The notes below the pieces were generated by a model that was not told the DNA's origin, made no database searches, and saw only the letters and a program-made list of their open reading frames with translations. A stretch of 64,000 bases of DNA from Avena insularis. Lineage: Eukaryota > Streptophyta > Magnoliopsida > Poales > Poaceae. Both the position numbers and the translations under genes were made by a program. This document shows, piece by piece, positions 11,941-23,390 of this stretch. Position 1 is the first letter of the stretch; every line of letters starts with the position of its first letter. Where the stretch lies: the NCBI GenBank assembly GCA_023614405.1, contig CM042689.1, positions 332,916,305 to 332,980,304 of the forward strand. The letters run 5' to 3'.

Positions 11941-12508
11941 CCTGAGGAGAACACAGAAACCATGAGAATGGATTCACCAAAAAGGGTACAACGAAGGATG
12001 GCGAAACCATATCAAAAGATCATGGTAGAAGTGAACATGTGGACAAAAATAAAACGATGCATTAAGTATGGAACTAGAACAAGCATACGAAACGTATACG
12101 CTACCAACTTAGGTACAAACCATGACAATGGAATGCAAGCATGATATAAAACCAACAGATCACAAAAGAATAGAGAACGGGAATAGTGGCATCTTTAGCA
12201 AAGTTGAAAAACAATGCTTCAGTTTCACAGGTATATCTTGGAAACTCTGAGCCTTGCAACCAAGTACGGAGTACTTAGGGGAAACAACCCAAACCCGTAT
12301 ATCATAAAAATTTGAAATGATAGACGAGAAGTGAAAACTTTGCAAAGCAAACGATCGAGGTAAGATAACTCAGCAATAGAACAACCTTGGATAAGGAGTA
12401 AAAAGAGTCCTATTCAGAGTTTTGCAAATAGTTTTTAGCTTTCAAATAGTTTTCTCAAACTCTAAACTCAACATCGACCAGCTAGAAGGGTTTCCTACAG
12501 GCAGTCAT
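11941..12508 (-). other. Untranslated leader of the Tekay-like element
   Basis: This stretch lies between the PBS and the gag start. It has no convincing reading frame and no other element that I can see. Confidence 0.6.
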
Positions 12509-12520
12509 GCTCTGATACCA
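12509..12520 (-). other. tRNA-iMet primer binding site
   Basis: On the minus strand TGGTATCAGAGC lies 5 nt after the end of the 5' LTR. It is complementary to the 3' end of plant initiator tRNA-Met, a common primer of plant LTR retrotransposons. Confidence 0.92.
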
Positions 12521-12525
12521 AAATC

Positions 12526-15500
12526 TGCCACGACCTAGGATCAGGGCTAGACAAATACCAGATCCTCATCCGATATAAGCCTAACCTAAATTCTGAAACG
12601 CGCAGGGAAGATCGGTAACATTACAGAACATACAAACCATACGCTAATAAGGTAAACTCTTAAGAGAGTTACAAACCAGTCATACAAGACAGGGGTCACA
12701 GACCCATCATTACATCAAACAACGGAAGCAAACAAGTTGGTCTAAACAACAAACTTGGCAAAGGGCCTAAGAGGCCTTAAACAAAAGTAGCGACCCTTCC
12801 ATAGATCCTAGGCTGCTGCCCGGGAACCCCAACTACTCGTCGACTTCTACATAGAAACCACCTTCAGTTGGAGTAGCATCATCTGTAGAAAACATCAACG
12901 AAGCAAGGCTGAGTACAGGGTGTACTCCGCAAGACTTATGGCCAGTGGAGTTATTTTGCATAAAGCCATCTTTTATTTTCAAAACAAGAGAGAGAAGAAA
13001 CTCGTCTAGTTAGATCCTTTTCAAAAGGGGATAAGAAGACTACAACTCTAGATCTTAAATTCATCTTTGATATCCACCAAGAACCACCATCAACTAAACC
13101 ACTCTTCCCGGACCACCCCCTCAACAACCGCTGGGAAGTATTCCGGATCTCACTTTAGTTGACAAGTTTTAACATTCGGTTATAGTTCTCTATGATCTTC
13201 ATGTCCGTTCCCAAGTCGTACATAACTATGGACACGGCTTTTCGAAAAGATTAATAACCCTGCAGGGGTGCACAACTTTACCCACACGTACCAACCGATT
13301 CTTAATGCCAATATATTAGCCCTCTTCCTTGGAAGGCCGACAGAGAGTGGTTGACCACGACCTTTACCTTGCTTTCGCCGAGACCATGAGTCACGCACTA
13401 AGGAGATGCCGCCGTAACGGGTCGAGTCCCGAAGTCGGTCCCTAGCGATGTGAACAGGGTTTGAGATTACAGATGTCGGGCATCTGCCATTCCCTGCCAC
13501 GCTTACCTACCTGTATGAATGCACCTCCTTCACCTCCATTCAAGAACAACCAATATGCGTATGTCGAATGGAAAGCCAAACTATGTGACTCATGGATTCT
13601 ACTAGGCAAGTTAGTTGGTCGAGGGGGTTTCCAGGCCCCCGTGTGGTTGTATGCTCGTCTTGGTTCAAGAGGCAAGAACATCGGGTCCTAGGGGTGGCAA
13701 GTATGGGACTGCAAAAACCACAACCCACGTGGCCTCCCATACAAGCCTTAGCATGTTTAGCATCCACTTTTTATCATATCACCACATCTTATCATACTAG
13801 ATTCGTTCGCATCTCCGGTGCATCACTTGAATGATCAGCATCGAAATACTAAGCATGGCTAAGCTTGACCGAACTTGTGGCACTAGCGACGCTCATAAGC
13901 CAAACCCTAGTTATGCTAGGAGCGGTGGATCAGGTAATATAGTTCACAAAGGATAACATGCATCAGATAGGATTACTCTGTCTACTGACAAAAGACTATT
14001 TGAACCGGATGCATATGACGAGAATGAAATACTTTGTAATCATAGGATTCATATGTATGTGTGGGGCTTCGCTTGCCTTGTCCGTTGTTGGACTGGTACT
14101 GCTCTTCGGTGGCGTTGACTTCATCTTCGGGTTCGGTTCCTATTCGCGAGAACCAATCACCGGAAAAAAGAAAGCAACACTCAACACATGGCATGTGCAA
14201 TGCTCATACAATATGGATGATATGACAAGTTAAACGGTGAACATGCTTGATCACTTTAGAGGGGGTTCCGAGGATCCAAACCCTAAAACAGGGAATCATC
14301 GGAATCACCTATGGGGTTCATTTGGTTCTTCTAATTAAACTTGATATCAAAGTTGATTAACAATTTATGATTATAGCTTAGTTAGATAGGTTTCATTTTT
14401 CTGAACATTTTGGTATATTATTTGTATTTTTCTGATTTAAAATGAATTAGTTATGAATTTCCCAAATTTTAATTCATTTTAAACATTTTTGGAATATTTA
14501 AATTAATTTCCAAACTTGCGCCCACATGTCAGACTTTTATTATTTTTAGAAAATATTTATAGAAATGATTAAAACCACGGCAGTGTGAGCCCTTTGTCAT
14601 ATATTTTCTATTTACAGAAATAATTACAGAAAACATTAAAAGAATTAAAAGAAATATGACATCATGATGATGTCATGCTGACATCATCAACGCCATTGCT
14701 TGCAGATTGAGCTCGGGCTCGGCGCTAGGGCGTCTTGAGGGAGGCGGAGTGCGTTAGACGGAGGCGAGGCAGCGAGAATAGTGGCGGCCGCTAAGATTGG
14801 TCAACCGGAGGCGGTGGCAAGCAGCGGCGGCGGCGTGGGGCTCACGCGGGGAGGGGGATACAGAGGGAGAGGGAGCAAACAGAGGGGTGCTGGAGCACCA
14901 CAAGCTCACCGCGAGCACGACAGGGGTGGTGGCGAAGCTTGGGGAGGCCGGACGGCGACGAATCAATGATGTGAACGGCGGCGACCGTCGGTGCTTCGAG
15001 CTTGATTCCGAGGAGAAGAGGGCGTCCCGGCTCGCGTGCTTCAGGGAGGAGGACGAGGACGGCGAGGCGATGCTCCTGGTCATCTCGGCTGGGCGAGGGG
15101 TGCTCGGAGACGGCGGGGGCGAGGAGGACCTGGCGAGCTTGGGTTCGGCTATGGCGCTGCCGCGAGGGAGAGGAAGAGAGAAGGGGTGAAATGGGTACTG
15201 GGAGATAGAGCGTGGCGCGACGGTTCTTATCCATGACTCTAGAAGTGACGGACATCGCTTGTATGAGGAGATCGACGGCAATGACACTGCCAGTACTGCT
15301 TGAAAGAAGAGAGGAAAGGCCAAAGTGCAGACTCTGGTCTGCGCTTGGGCCCCGGTGGGCTGGTCAGGCGCTTCTTGGCGGAGAGAGAGAGAGGAGAGAT
15401 GGGCTCGGCCCAATAGCTAGGTTAGATACATTTTATTTCCAGAAATGTTTTTCTAATTCTATTTCTGATTTTCCCTTTTGTAATTTGAATTTCAAATCTG

Positions 15501-15759
15501 TTTTGAATATTTTGAACTTACAGGAACTTTTATAAAGTATATGAAATAGTGTGAGACCCTTTTATACACTTTGGCTCAACTCATGTAGTTAGTTGTTTGA
15601 ATACGAAACTCATTTGAATGGTTTTCAAATAGAGGGGGAAAATTAGGATTTAGGGTTTAATTTGTTCTTTATTGATTAAACCAAAGTGCAAGTGTAATGC
15701 ATGCATGCAATGCTCAAACATGTCCTTATTTATATTACACAGAAGGGTGGTATGTTACA
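12526..15759 (-). repeat. 5' LTR of the Tekay-like element (right copy)
   Basis: 3234 bp, from TGCCACGACC to ATGTTACA on the plus strand, aligned with 4249-7513. The first bases differ from the partner (TGCCACG against TGTCACG). The TSD ATCTC follows at 15760-15764. Confidence 0.92.
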
Positions 15760-15881
15760 ATCTCCGTGCAAGCTACCAAAAGAATGCGAAAGGTGGCTCA
15801 TCGCTTGCACGTGTGTGACACTGTTGGCCGTGGACATGCCCAGCCGATTCCCAAATTCCATACATGCTACCAAACACCCCC

Positions 15882-16051
15882 TAAATTCGTATAACCCATT
15901 TACATATGTTATTTAAATGTATATACCGTATCAAGTTTTGAGAGCGTATGTCAACTTGGACATTATCGACGAGAGAGACTGTCACGAACTTGGTTCATGG
16001 CCGGGGACCGAGCCCACTGATTTGCCCGGAGGCCCGAGCCCACCGATTTGT
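15882..16051 (-). repeat. Athila-like segment, copy B, right part
   Basis: It matches 2210-2360 of copy A: ATAACCCA, AAGTTTTGAGAGCGTATG, CGAGAGAGAC, CCGAGCCCACTGATTTG. It begins with TAA, the target duplication of the TIR transposon, and so continues the sequence interrupted at 3060. Confidence 0.6.
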
Positions 16052-16953
16052 CTGGTTTCTACTACTAGCTCTGTCTGTGTCGCCATCATCCTCCCACAGA
16101 AATATCAGCGCCTCCAGGTCGGACACACACCTGAGGGTATGCCAGTGGCAGACTGCGGGCAGGCAGCGGGGCGAGGCGACAAGGGCGGGTGTAGGAATCG
16201 AGGAGCGCACACTGGACTGACATGTACCCGGCCCAGTGCGCCGGTGCCGGTCGCCAGCCGCATGTATTCCTTTGTCGCGCCCGCGCGCGCGTACCGACAA
16301 TACACCCCCGTTGTCCTTCTCTCTGTCCCCCTCGGTGCTGGCTTGATGTGGTTGAGTTGCCAAATTGATACTCCTTTGTCTCTACTCCGTGACCTGACCG
16401 CGATAGGTTGTCAACATGCATCATCGATCGATCGCGAAACTAATGGCCACCCCGTGATCAGTACAGTACGATTAGTATATACTACTCCTTCCACTATAGC
16501 TCTGCTCTACTACTAGGTAGGCTTGCGTATGCATGCTGGTATATTCCGCCCAAATGCCGCACGAAACTCCCTCCGCCACTTCCAAATTAAACGCGTCGTT
16601 TTTCTTGCTTCTTGGATGGTTCTGCGAGGTTGACAGTACACCCTCAGAGCTCAGTTTAGGAACATATTTCATATATTTTCTTTTACTCCGAACATGTAGG
16701 GCATATTTTCGCAACCTAGGTACGTGGGACACGCTTTAAACACCTAAGTTTCCAAAAAGATATTAAAAACATCATCATGCACTTAAAGAATAGATACAAA
16801 CCATTCAAAAAAAAAAGAATAGGTACAAGTATATGCATGCAAAATTTAATACAGTACTCGCCTTTTATTGGTGCAACAACCCTCTCATGATTGAGCTGAA
16901 TAGATACAAGTATTTTGCAGCATCGCAAAAAAGCAAGGTTGTGCCAAAATAAA
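16052..16953. other. Stretch with no recognised element
   Basis: No long reading frame with recognisable motifs. It is moderately GC-rich with a short CGCGCGCG run near 16285; both strands have open frames of 60-200 codons without family signatures. It may be old intergenic DNA. Confidence 0.5.
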
Positions 16954-16955
16954 TA

Positions 16956-17079
16956 CTCCCTCCGTCCCAAAATAGATGTCTCAAATTTGTTAAAATTTAG
17001 ATAAATTTAGACACTATTTAGTATATAGATTCATCCAAAATTTAAAAAACCTAAGACATCTATTCTTGGACGGAGGGAG
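16956..17079. mobile_element. Stowaway MITE (Tc1/mariner type)
   Basis: Begins CTCCCTCCGTCCCAAAATAG and ends with its inverted match CTTGGACGGAGGGAG. It is flanked by TA on both sides (16954-16955 and 17080-17081) and is 124 bp. Both halves also share AGATGTCT/AGACATCT, so the unit can fold into a hairpin. The ends are diagnostic of grass Stowaway elements. Confidence 0.92.
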
Positions 17080-17081
17080 TA

Positions 17082-17230
17082 TTAAGATGTTTTAGCTTTG
17101 TGAATCAAATGTATCTAGACTACTTTTAGTATATAGGTTCACTCATGTATAGAGTGAATCTACACACTAAAACAAGTCTAGATATATTCTCTTTACAAAC
17201 CTAAAACATCTTATATTTTGAAACGGAGAG
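17082..17230. mobile_element. Degenerate second Stowaway-type hairpin
   Basis: A long inverted repeat: AAGATGTTTTAG near 17084 pairs with CTAAAACATCTT near 17200, and TATCTAGAC and GTTCACTC pair with GTCTAGATA and GAGTGAATC. The right end (TATTTTGAAACGGAGAGA) resembles a Stowaway terminus; the left terminus is missing at the border with the first MITE. Confidence 0.65.
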
Positions 17231-17964
17231 ATAATTCAAATCATGTTAGAGCATCCCCACTAGTCGTGCCATTTCCAGGCCAAAAATTTGGTCCGAATGG
17301 AGCAAAAGTAATCTGAATGGAGCAAATTTTGTGCCTGGGAATGGGCCTTTTCCAGCCACGTTCCTAGCTCGACGCTGCTCGATGCCACCCGACGCCGCCG
17401 CTTGCCATACTACCGCCGCTCCATGCCGCCTTGCTTCAATGCCGCCGTTCTCAATGCCGCCGCGCTTGCTCAATGCCTTGACGCCGCCCAATCCGAAAAG
17501 CGGACGGAGGAGGGCGCCACGGCAATCGCCATCATCCCCACGGAGACGGCCTCCTCCAGAGAATGCGCACCGCCGGCGCCTTGCCGTGTAGCGGCCGGGT
17601 GGAGAGAGCGGCGTGAACGCGGGCGAGGGGGTCATGGCGGCGTGGACTCGCTCGGTCAGCCCCTGGTGCTGCATCGCCGACCGTGACCCACGCCGGTGTT
17701 GCGGCGCTGGCCACGCCCCACACCGCGCCGGCCATCCCGTGTTGCACCCCGTCCCTGCTTCGGCCCGCCGCTCTGCTTCGGCCGCTGCCATCCCCATCTA
17801 GAACGCCGCCGTGACCTCCTCGTATGCGTTCACTGAGGACCGGTGAAAGAACATTTCTTAATCCCTAGTGTTTTGTGTGTTAGATAACAATATCAAGGAG
17901 TATTTTAATGTGTGTTGAAGTGTTGCAGCTCTCTCTGAGAAAAAGGGAAAGTATCTGCCTTTGG

Positions 17965-18315
17965 AGGGCGGATAATCCGCCCCTCCCTCTTCCCAAGCAG
18001 GCGCAAGCCCCAGAAGGGGGGCAGAGTTTTGGCCGGATAATCCGCCCCTCAGGAGGGCCGGATAGTCCGCCCCCTTTCTCTCCGCCAAGGCGCAAGCCCC
18101 AGAGAGGGGGCGGAGTGTTGGCCGCACTTTCCGGCCTGGCCAGATAATCCGCCCCAGGAGGGGGCCGGATTATCCGCCCCCCAGGATCTTCACCAAGTCA
18201 CGCAGGCGCCAGCCCCAGAGAGGGGGCGGAGTTTCTCCCGGAAAATCCGCCCTTGGGGCGGAGTTTTCCCAGGGGGCGGATAATCCGTCCCTGGTGGGGG
18301 CGGATAATCCGCCCC
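17965..18315 (+). promoter_or_regulatory. Palindrome array in the LTR (GGCGGATAATCCGCC type)
   Basis: At least six copies or variants of GGCGGATAATCCGCC occur (about 17966, 18031, 18056, 18138, 18163, 18275, 18296), upstream of the TATA box at 18349. Each is nearly self-complementary. Palindrome-rich LTRs are known in Sireviruses. A promoter or protein-binding role is inference from position. The matching array in the 3' LTR (about 25889-26265) has gained and lost individual units. Confidence 0.75.
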
Positions 18316-18348
18316 CAAAGTTGCTCAACGGCCAGATCTGGGGAGGGG

Positions 18349-18356
18349 TATTTAAG
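18349..18356 (+). promoter_or_regulatory. LTR TATA box
   Basis: TATTTAAG follows the palindrome array. The same motif is in the 3' LTR at 26293-26300. Confidence 0.6.
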
Positions 18357-19061
18357 CTAGCCTTCCCCCTCCTGCCAGACCTCTTGATTCATTCGAAAAA
18401 GACAAGATCAGATCTGCAATCTTCATCCAAGAGAGCTCCACCTAGATCCACCCAAAGGCCCCGTCCCTTGGGGAATCGAAGGAGGAGAAATCGATCTTCA
18501 TCATAAGCAATCAAGCGCTTCATCTCTTCTCCATTCATTTAGAGAACCACCGATCTAGTATTTCTTGCAAATACCTAGATCCTTGTTTTTGTTTATATTG
18601 ATAAACCTTATTCTTGTGGCAGCTTGTTGTCATCTCGGGAGCCCCCAATTCGGTTGTGGGTGTGTGCCCTGATAGTGTTGTAAAAGGCACCGGTTCCCGC
18701 CTCGAAGGGATCCAATAGTGGAGAAGATGGATCAGGCCTCTCGTGGCGAGATCCATCGGAGAATAGGGTGAGGCCTATTGTGGCGTGGTGGTCTTAGAAC
18801 CGCCCACCCCTCCAACGCAGATGTACTTCCCTTAACAAGGAAGGAACTGCGGTAAAACAAATCCCTGTGTCTCCGCGTGCTCCACTACGGTTTCTTCGCT
18901 CCTCTCTTTACGTGCTTAGTAGTTAGGGTTGCATATAGGGAAATTCTCGAAGTTGCATATCTAGAGAATTTACTTTGTGTCAAGCCTAAAATTGAAAAAG
19001 TATTAAAAATTGTTTAGCACCTATTCACCCCCCTCTAGGTGCCCATACGATCCATTTCAAT

Positions 19062-19073
19062 TGGTATCAGAGC
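19062..19073 (+). other. tRNA-iMet primer binding site (Sirevirus-like element)
   Basis: TGGTATCAGAGC starts two bases after the 5' LTR end and is complementary to the 3' end of plant initiator tRNA-Met. Confidence 0.93.
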
Positions 19074-19111
19074 CCCAGCTCTTATTTCGGGCTTAACCGC
19101 CTAAGAGAAGT

Positions 19112-21582
19112 ATGGGTTCCAAGGTAGATGGGAGTGATGCTCCGGAGGTAGTTACCATGAACGATCTCAAGACGTTGGAAACAACCTTGGTGAGTTCAAT
19201 GGAGGCTAAGATTGAAGAGATGCATCAATTGATAACGCATCTCTCCACATCCACAGCATCACCTCCATCTAACTCTGAGGATACCACTCCGCAATCCAAG
19301 GAAACGGGTAAAACTATTTCCAAAGATAACGAAGTGGTTGGTGATGACACTAGCAAGAGCTCCTCCTCGAAAAAGGATAGCGGTAAGGATGGATACAATG
19401 AGGTTTCTCATGTGTATTCCCCTGATCCACCTATCCCTCACCCACATATACATAATAGGGGTGATCCACCCAAACTTTCAGCATCTACTTTTACTCAATG
19501 GCAATTTTTGATGAAATCTCATGTGTGCAGTTTCTCCATATAGTTGTGGAAGATCATAGAAAATGGTCTTCATGTTGGAAACCCCAACAATCTTACAAGA
19601 AGAGAAGTTTTCGATAGCCAACTCAACGCTACAGCCCTACACATGATACAACTTGGTGTGGGTGACAAAGATATGCCACACGTTCAGCATCTTAGTACAG
19701 CTAAGGAAGCTTGGGATGCTCTCATCGAGCTCTTCATCGGAAATGAAAGTATGAAAAGGAATAGATATGATGCATTGGGCAACGAAACTGAAGGATTCTA
19801 TATGTTGGATGGAGAAGATCATGAATACATGTATAGGAGGCTTAAGGCAATAGCCAAAAATTTTAGAAACCATGGTGCCGCCCATGTTGATGATGCATGG
19901 ATCAAGCGCAAGTATGTCAGTGCTCTTATGCCATTTGAGCACACAGATTTGAAAAGTCTCCAAGGTAGGCATAACTATCACCTCATGACATCCAATGAGG
20001 TAATGCAAGAAATGGCCGCTTTCAAAGTGGCTGCCAAGAATGCCGAAGATGCTCGTGCTCGAGCTATGGGGATGCAAAAGGGGATCAACGTGGCCTTGAA
20101 GACTAGTGTGATTGATCATGATGAATATGCCATAGAAGGTCTAGACTGTCCCGAGGATATAAAAAGGATCCACGGAAAATACTTGGCTCTTTATGCTAGA
20201 AACTTTTGGAAAGATCCAGCCAAGGCTAAAGCTGAACTAGAACGCAAGAGTGGAGCCTATGGAAGAAAAGAAAATGGTCCCAAGCTGAGAACATGTTTCA
20301 ACTATGGTGACCGGCTGCACTTTGTAGCTGAGTGTCCATATCAAAGTAGGGAAGATAATGGAGGAAGACTCATCTTCAAGGACAAGTTAAAGGCTCCACG
20401 CAAGAAACAGTTTGTAAAGAAAAATTCTCCTTTCAAGAAGCAACCAAAGATTGTTCTAGTGGCACAAGAAGAATATTCATCGGAAAGTGAAGATGAGGAC
20501 GAGGACGATAGTTCTCAAGAGGTGGCTGCTATAGCCACCACATCTACATCAACATCTCTCTTCGACTCTCCGAACGAAAACATCATCAACAAGAATGCTA
20601 CTTGTCTCATGGCAAGAATCTCAGAGGTAACAACTTCTAACTCTTCCTTTTCTAAGGCTATGATTGACATGGATGATCCTACTAGTCTTAAGGTTAAAGA
20701 AGAGATTATTTCTTTGGATTACTTCTACACTAACTTGCAAGGTGAGCACAAAGTTCGTTTTGAAGCTCTTATGGATCAGCTGGCCCAAAACGAAGCTCTT
20801 CTCGAAGAAAAGGGCAGAATTGAAAGGGAGGATGCAATGGAAATTGCATCCTTAAAAATTGCTCTTGAGGAAGAAGAAGAATCTCGGGTCTCTCTTGAAG
20901 AGAGGCTTGAGTCCATTGAAGATTCACATGAAGAAATTGTGGCTAAACTTGTTAAGGAACGTGACAATGTAGTCACCAAAGCAAAGAAGTTAAAGAAGGA
21001 AAAGATTAACTTTGGGGCTGCTCATGATAGACTCTCCGAGGAATTGGAGAAACTTGACAATGCTCACAAGGCGTTGAAAAACGATTTCTCCATTCTCAAT
21101 GAGTCACATGATCAGCTTCAAAGTCGATTGTCCAAATATGATGTTCCTAGCTCATCCAACTCAACATATAGTCACAAGGAAAATGCTAGTGTGGAAAAAG
21201 AAGTGGTCAAGGATATCACTCCCAAGGATAAGGGTGTGCTTGATGAAGTTCTTGGAAAGCAAAGGTCAAATCATGGTAAAGAGGGACTTGGGTATGTCAC
21301 CAAGTCCAAGAAAAAGAAAAACAAGAAGAACAAGACCAAGAATGTGCAATCAAAAACAAGCACTACTGAGAAGAATGTCACAAAAGACAAGACTAACAAT
21401 ATTGGTTTTGCAGGGTCTCACAATCCAAATTATGAACTCTTTTGTGATGATTATGGCGATGTTTATGCTTATTATGTCGGTCCCTTTGATGAATATATTG
21501 CTTGGTCTATTTGGGTCCCAAAGACCCTTGTCACTAACATGAAAGGACCCATTAAAAATGGGTACCTAAAACCAAGAAGTAA
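19112..21582 (+). pseudogene. gag: Sirevirus-like gag with coiled coil
   Basis: Starts at ATG 19112. An in-frame TAG at 19541-19543 precedes LWKIIENG. The capsid region follows (AWDALIELFIGNE, YMYRRLKAIAKNFRNHG, YVSALMPFEH). The zinc knuckle near 20290-20340 reads CFNYGDRLHFVAEC: the second Cys is Tyr, so the CX2CX4HX4C site is broken. A long Glu/Lys/Leu-rich coiled coil spans about 20690-21150, then a Lys-rich segment. Near the end the frame is lost by a 1-nt deletion in an A run (about 21554-21558); the residues KWVPKTK continue in another frame, and a second 1-nt loss near 21578 separates it from protease. The large coiled-coil gag is characteristic of Sireviruses. Confidence 0.85.
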
Positions 21583-23306
21583 TTCTCTTGCAGGGCTATG
21601 CTTCCGGTGGGTCGAAATGGGTGCTGGATAGTGGATGCACTAGTCATATGATCGGAAGCAAGGAGATCATCACGGAGATGCGTCCAAATCATGATAATAT
21701 CACAGTCTCCTATGGTGATAAGTCTAAATCTCAGGTATTGGGTCTTGGCAAGGTTGTGGTTGCCCACGATATCTCTCTCATGGACGTCATGCTTGTTGAG
21801 ACCCTCGGTTACAACCTTCTTTCTGTTCGTGCCCTTGGCAAGATGGGTTTTGCTGTTTTTATCGATAATGATTTGGTGGTACTCTTGTGGAGCAAGTCTC
21901 TAAAGGTCGCTTTCGTTGGATACGTCGAAAATGACCTGTATGTGGTGGACTTTTCGGGGAAAACCACTTCGGGTCCGATGTGTCTATTCGTAAAGGCCGA
22001 TGTGGGCTGGCTATGGCATCGCCGTTTAGCCCATATCAACATGAGAACTTTGCAAAGTCTTCACAAGGGTGGCCACATCCTTGGACTAAAAGACAATGTC
22101 TCCTTTGCCAAAGATCATGTTTGCAGGGCTTGTGTTGAAGGCAAAATGCACGACTCTCCCCACAAGAGGAAGACTATTGTGTCTTCAAAGAGGATCTTGG
22201 AAATACTTCATGTGGATTTATTTGGTCCTCCTTCTCATGCAAGTCTTGATGGGAAGAAATATTGCTTGGTCATTGTTGATGATTACTCAATATATACATG
22301 GGTCTATTTCTTCAAACTAAAGAGTCAGACTCAACAAACAGTCATTGACTTTGCCAATGAAGTTCAACGTCAACACAATGTTCCTATCTTGGCAATAAGG
22401 AGTGACAATGGCTCTGAGTTCAAAAACTACACCTTGAATGAGTTTCTTAGCGAAGAGGGGATTAGACACCAATATTCCGCTGCGTACACCCCTCAACAAA
22501 ATGGTGTAGTTGAGAGGAAGAACCGGACTTTGATGAATATGGCAAGATCAATGTTGGCTGAATTCAAGTCTCCTTACAACTTTTGGGCTGAAGCCATATC
22601 CACTGCATGTCACTCATCGAACCGGCTCTACCTCCAAAAGATTTTGGACAAGACTCCATATGAAATACTTACCGGTAACAGGCCCAACATCTCATACTTC
22701 AGGGTATTCGGGTGTAAGTGTTTCTTTCTTATTAAAGGTGTCCGTTTGTCTAAATTTGAGTCCAAGGCTTTAGAAGGTATTTTTGTTGGTTACGGTGCCG
22801 AATCCCACACTTATAGAGTCTACAACAAGCTCACTGGGATTGTTGTAGAATCTTGTAGTGTGGAGTTCGATGAAAATAACGGCTCCTTTGTAGGGCAAGT
22901 TGATGTTTGTGATGCAGATGTTGAAATACCCCAAGATGCCATAAGAAGAATGGGCGTGAGATTTTTCCGCCCCATTGAGGAACCCCTTGTGGCGGATCGG
23001 GAAGGACAATGCTCCACTCAAGTGGAGCCCTCATCTACACAAGATCAACCAGCTCATACTGATGGAGAAAACTCTGCACCGACACCGCAACCTGCTGAAG
23101 ATCATCAGTCCCCTGGACAAGATGGTAGTACCAGGCCGGACAATCCGCCCCCTCCAAGGGGCGGACAATCCGCCCCTGGCACTTCAACTTGTTCCAGGGG
23201 ATCCGAAGGAGAAAATAACAGCCAAGAAGTTTCCAGGCCGGATTCTCCGGCCCCCGAGGACGGATTATCTGGCTCTGGATCTCCCAGTTCAGTCAGGCAT
23301 CCTTAG
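21583..23306 (+). pseudogene. pol: Sirevirus-like protease and integrase
   Basis: Protease active site VLDSGCTSHM (near 21620); pre-integrase zinc finger with HRRLAHINMRTL and CRACVEGK; integrase catalytic triad visible as LHVDLFGP (Asp), IRSDNGSEF (Asp) and QQNGVVERKN (Glu); then the C-terminal region GIFVGYGAESHTYRVYN. All D,D,E residues are present over about 570 codons. The frame ends at TAG (23304-23306) in the variable linker before RT. Placing integrase ahead of RT is diagnostic of Ty1/copia. Confidence 0.9.
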
Positions 23307-23390
23307 GAAGAAGGAACTGGTGCCTCATCTCCCAGGCCGGATAGTCCGGCCCCACCAAGGGGCGGATTATCCGGCCCTGAAGAACAAATT
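23125..23390 (+). repeat. LTR-type palindromes inside the pol linker
   Basis: Between integrase and RT lie several copies of the LTR motif: GCCGGACAATCCGCCC near 23133, GGCGGACAATCCGCCC near 23160, GCCGGATTCTCCGGCC near 23235, GCCGGATAGTCCGGCC near 23336 and GGCGGATTATCCGGCC near 23360. They fall in the part of pol with least protein constraint. Confidence 0.8.

Larger units (their letters stand above)
4249..15759 (-). mobile_element. Full-length Ty3/gypsy chromovirus (Tekay-like), minus strand
   Basis: The 11.5-kb element has long LTRs (4249-7513 and 12526-15759), outer ends TG...CA and an exact 5-bp target-site duplication ATCTC (4244-4248 and 15760-15764). On the minus strand it runs LTR, tRNA-iMet PBS, gag, protease, RT, RNase H, integrase with a C-terminal chromodomain-like tail, PPT, LTR. 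The gypsy gene order plus chromodomain define a chromovirus; long LTRs and the RT style fit the Tekay/Del branch. At least three in-frame stops and two frameshifts make it non-coding now. The LTRs differ visibly by substitutions and small indels, so the insertion is not recent. Confidence 0.9.
3061..15881. mobile_element. Non-autonomous TIR transposon (Harbinger/Tourist-like), split by the chromovirus
   Basis: The ends are inverted: left AGACGCGTTTGGTAGCCTG, right (reverse complement) GGGGGTGTTTGGTAGCATG. Both are flanked by TAA (3058-3060 and 15882-15884). Removing the LTR element leaves about 1.3 kb (3061-4248 plus 15765-15881). The interior is GC-rich and has no transposase. The 3-bp TAA duplication and GTTTGG-type TIR suggest Harbinger/Tourist, but hAT cannot be excluded. 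The split of copy B on both sides independently supports the borders. Confidence 0.55.
17844..19059 (+). repeat. 5' LTR of the Sirevirus-like element
   Basis: 1216 bp, TGAAAGAACATTT...CCATTTCA. It aligns with 25769-26997 apart from indels that fall mostly in the palindrome array. Confidence 0.93.

Noticed and set aside
14754..15413. 219-codon open frame in the chromovirus 5' LTR as a host gene
   Set aside because: It is inside an LTR, its partner frame in the other LTR diverges at both ends, and the composition is simple Ser/Pro/Arg.
15917..16516. 199-codon plus-strand open frame
   Set aside because: It begins inside the duplicated Athila-like segment and overlaps open frames on the other strand. 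No domain signature.
17246..17797. 183-codon minus-strand open frame, GC-rich
   Set aside because: It lies in the interior of a non-autonomous TIR element made of CCGCC-type repeats; several frames are open on both strands, as expected from composition.
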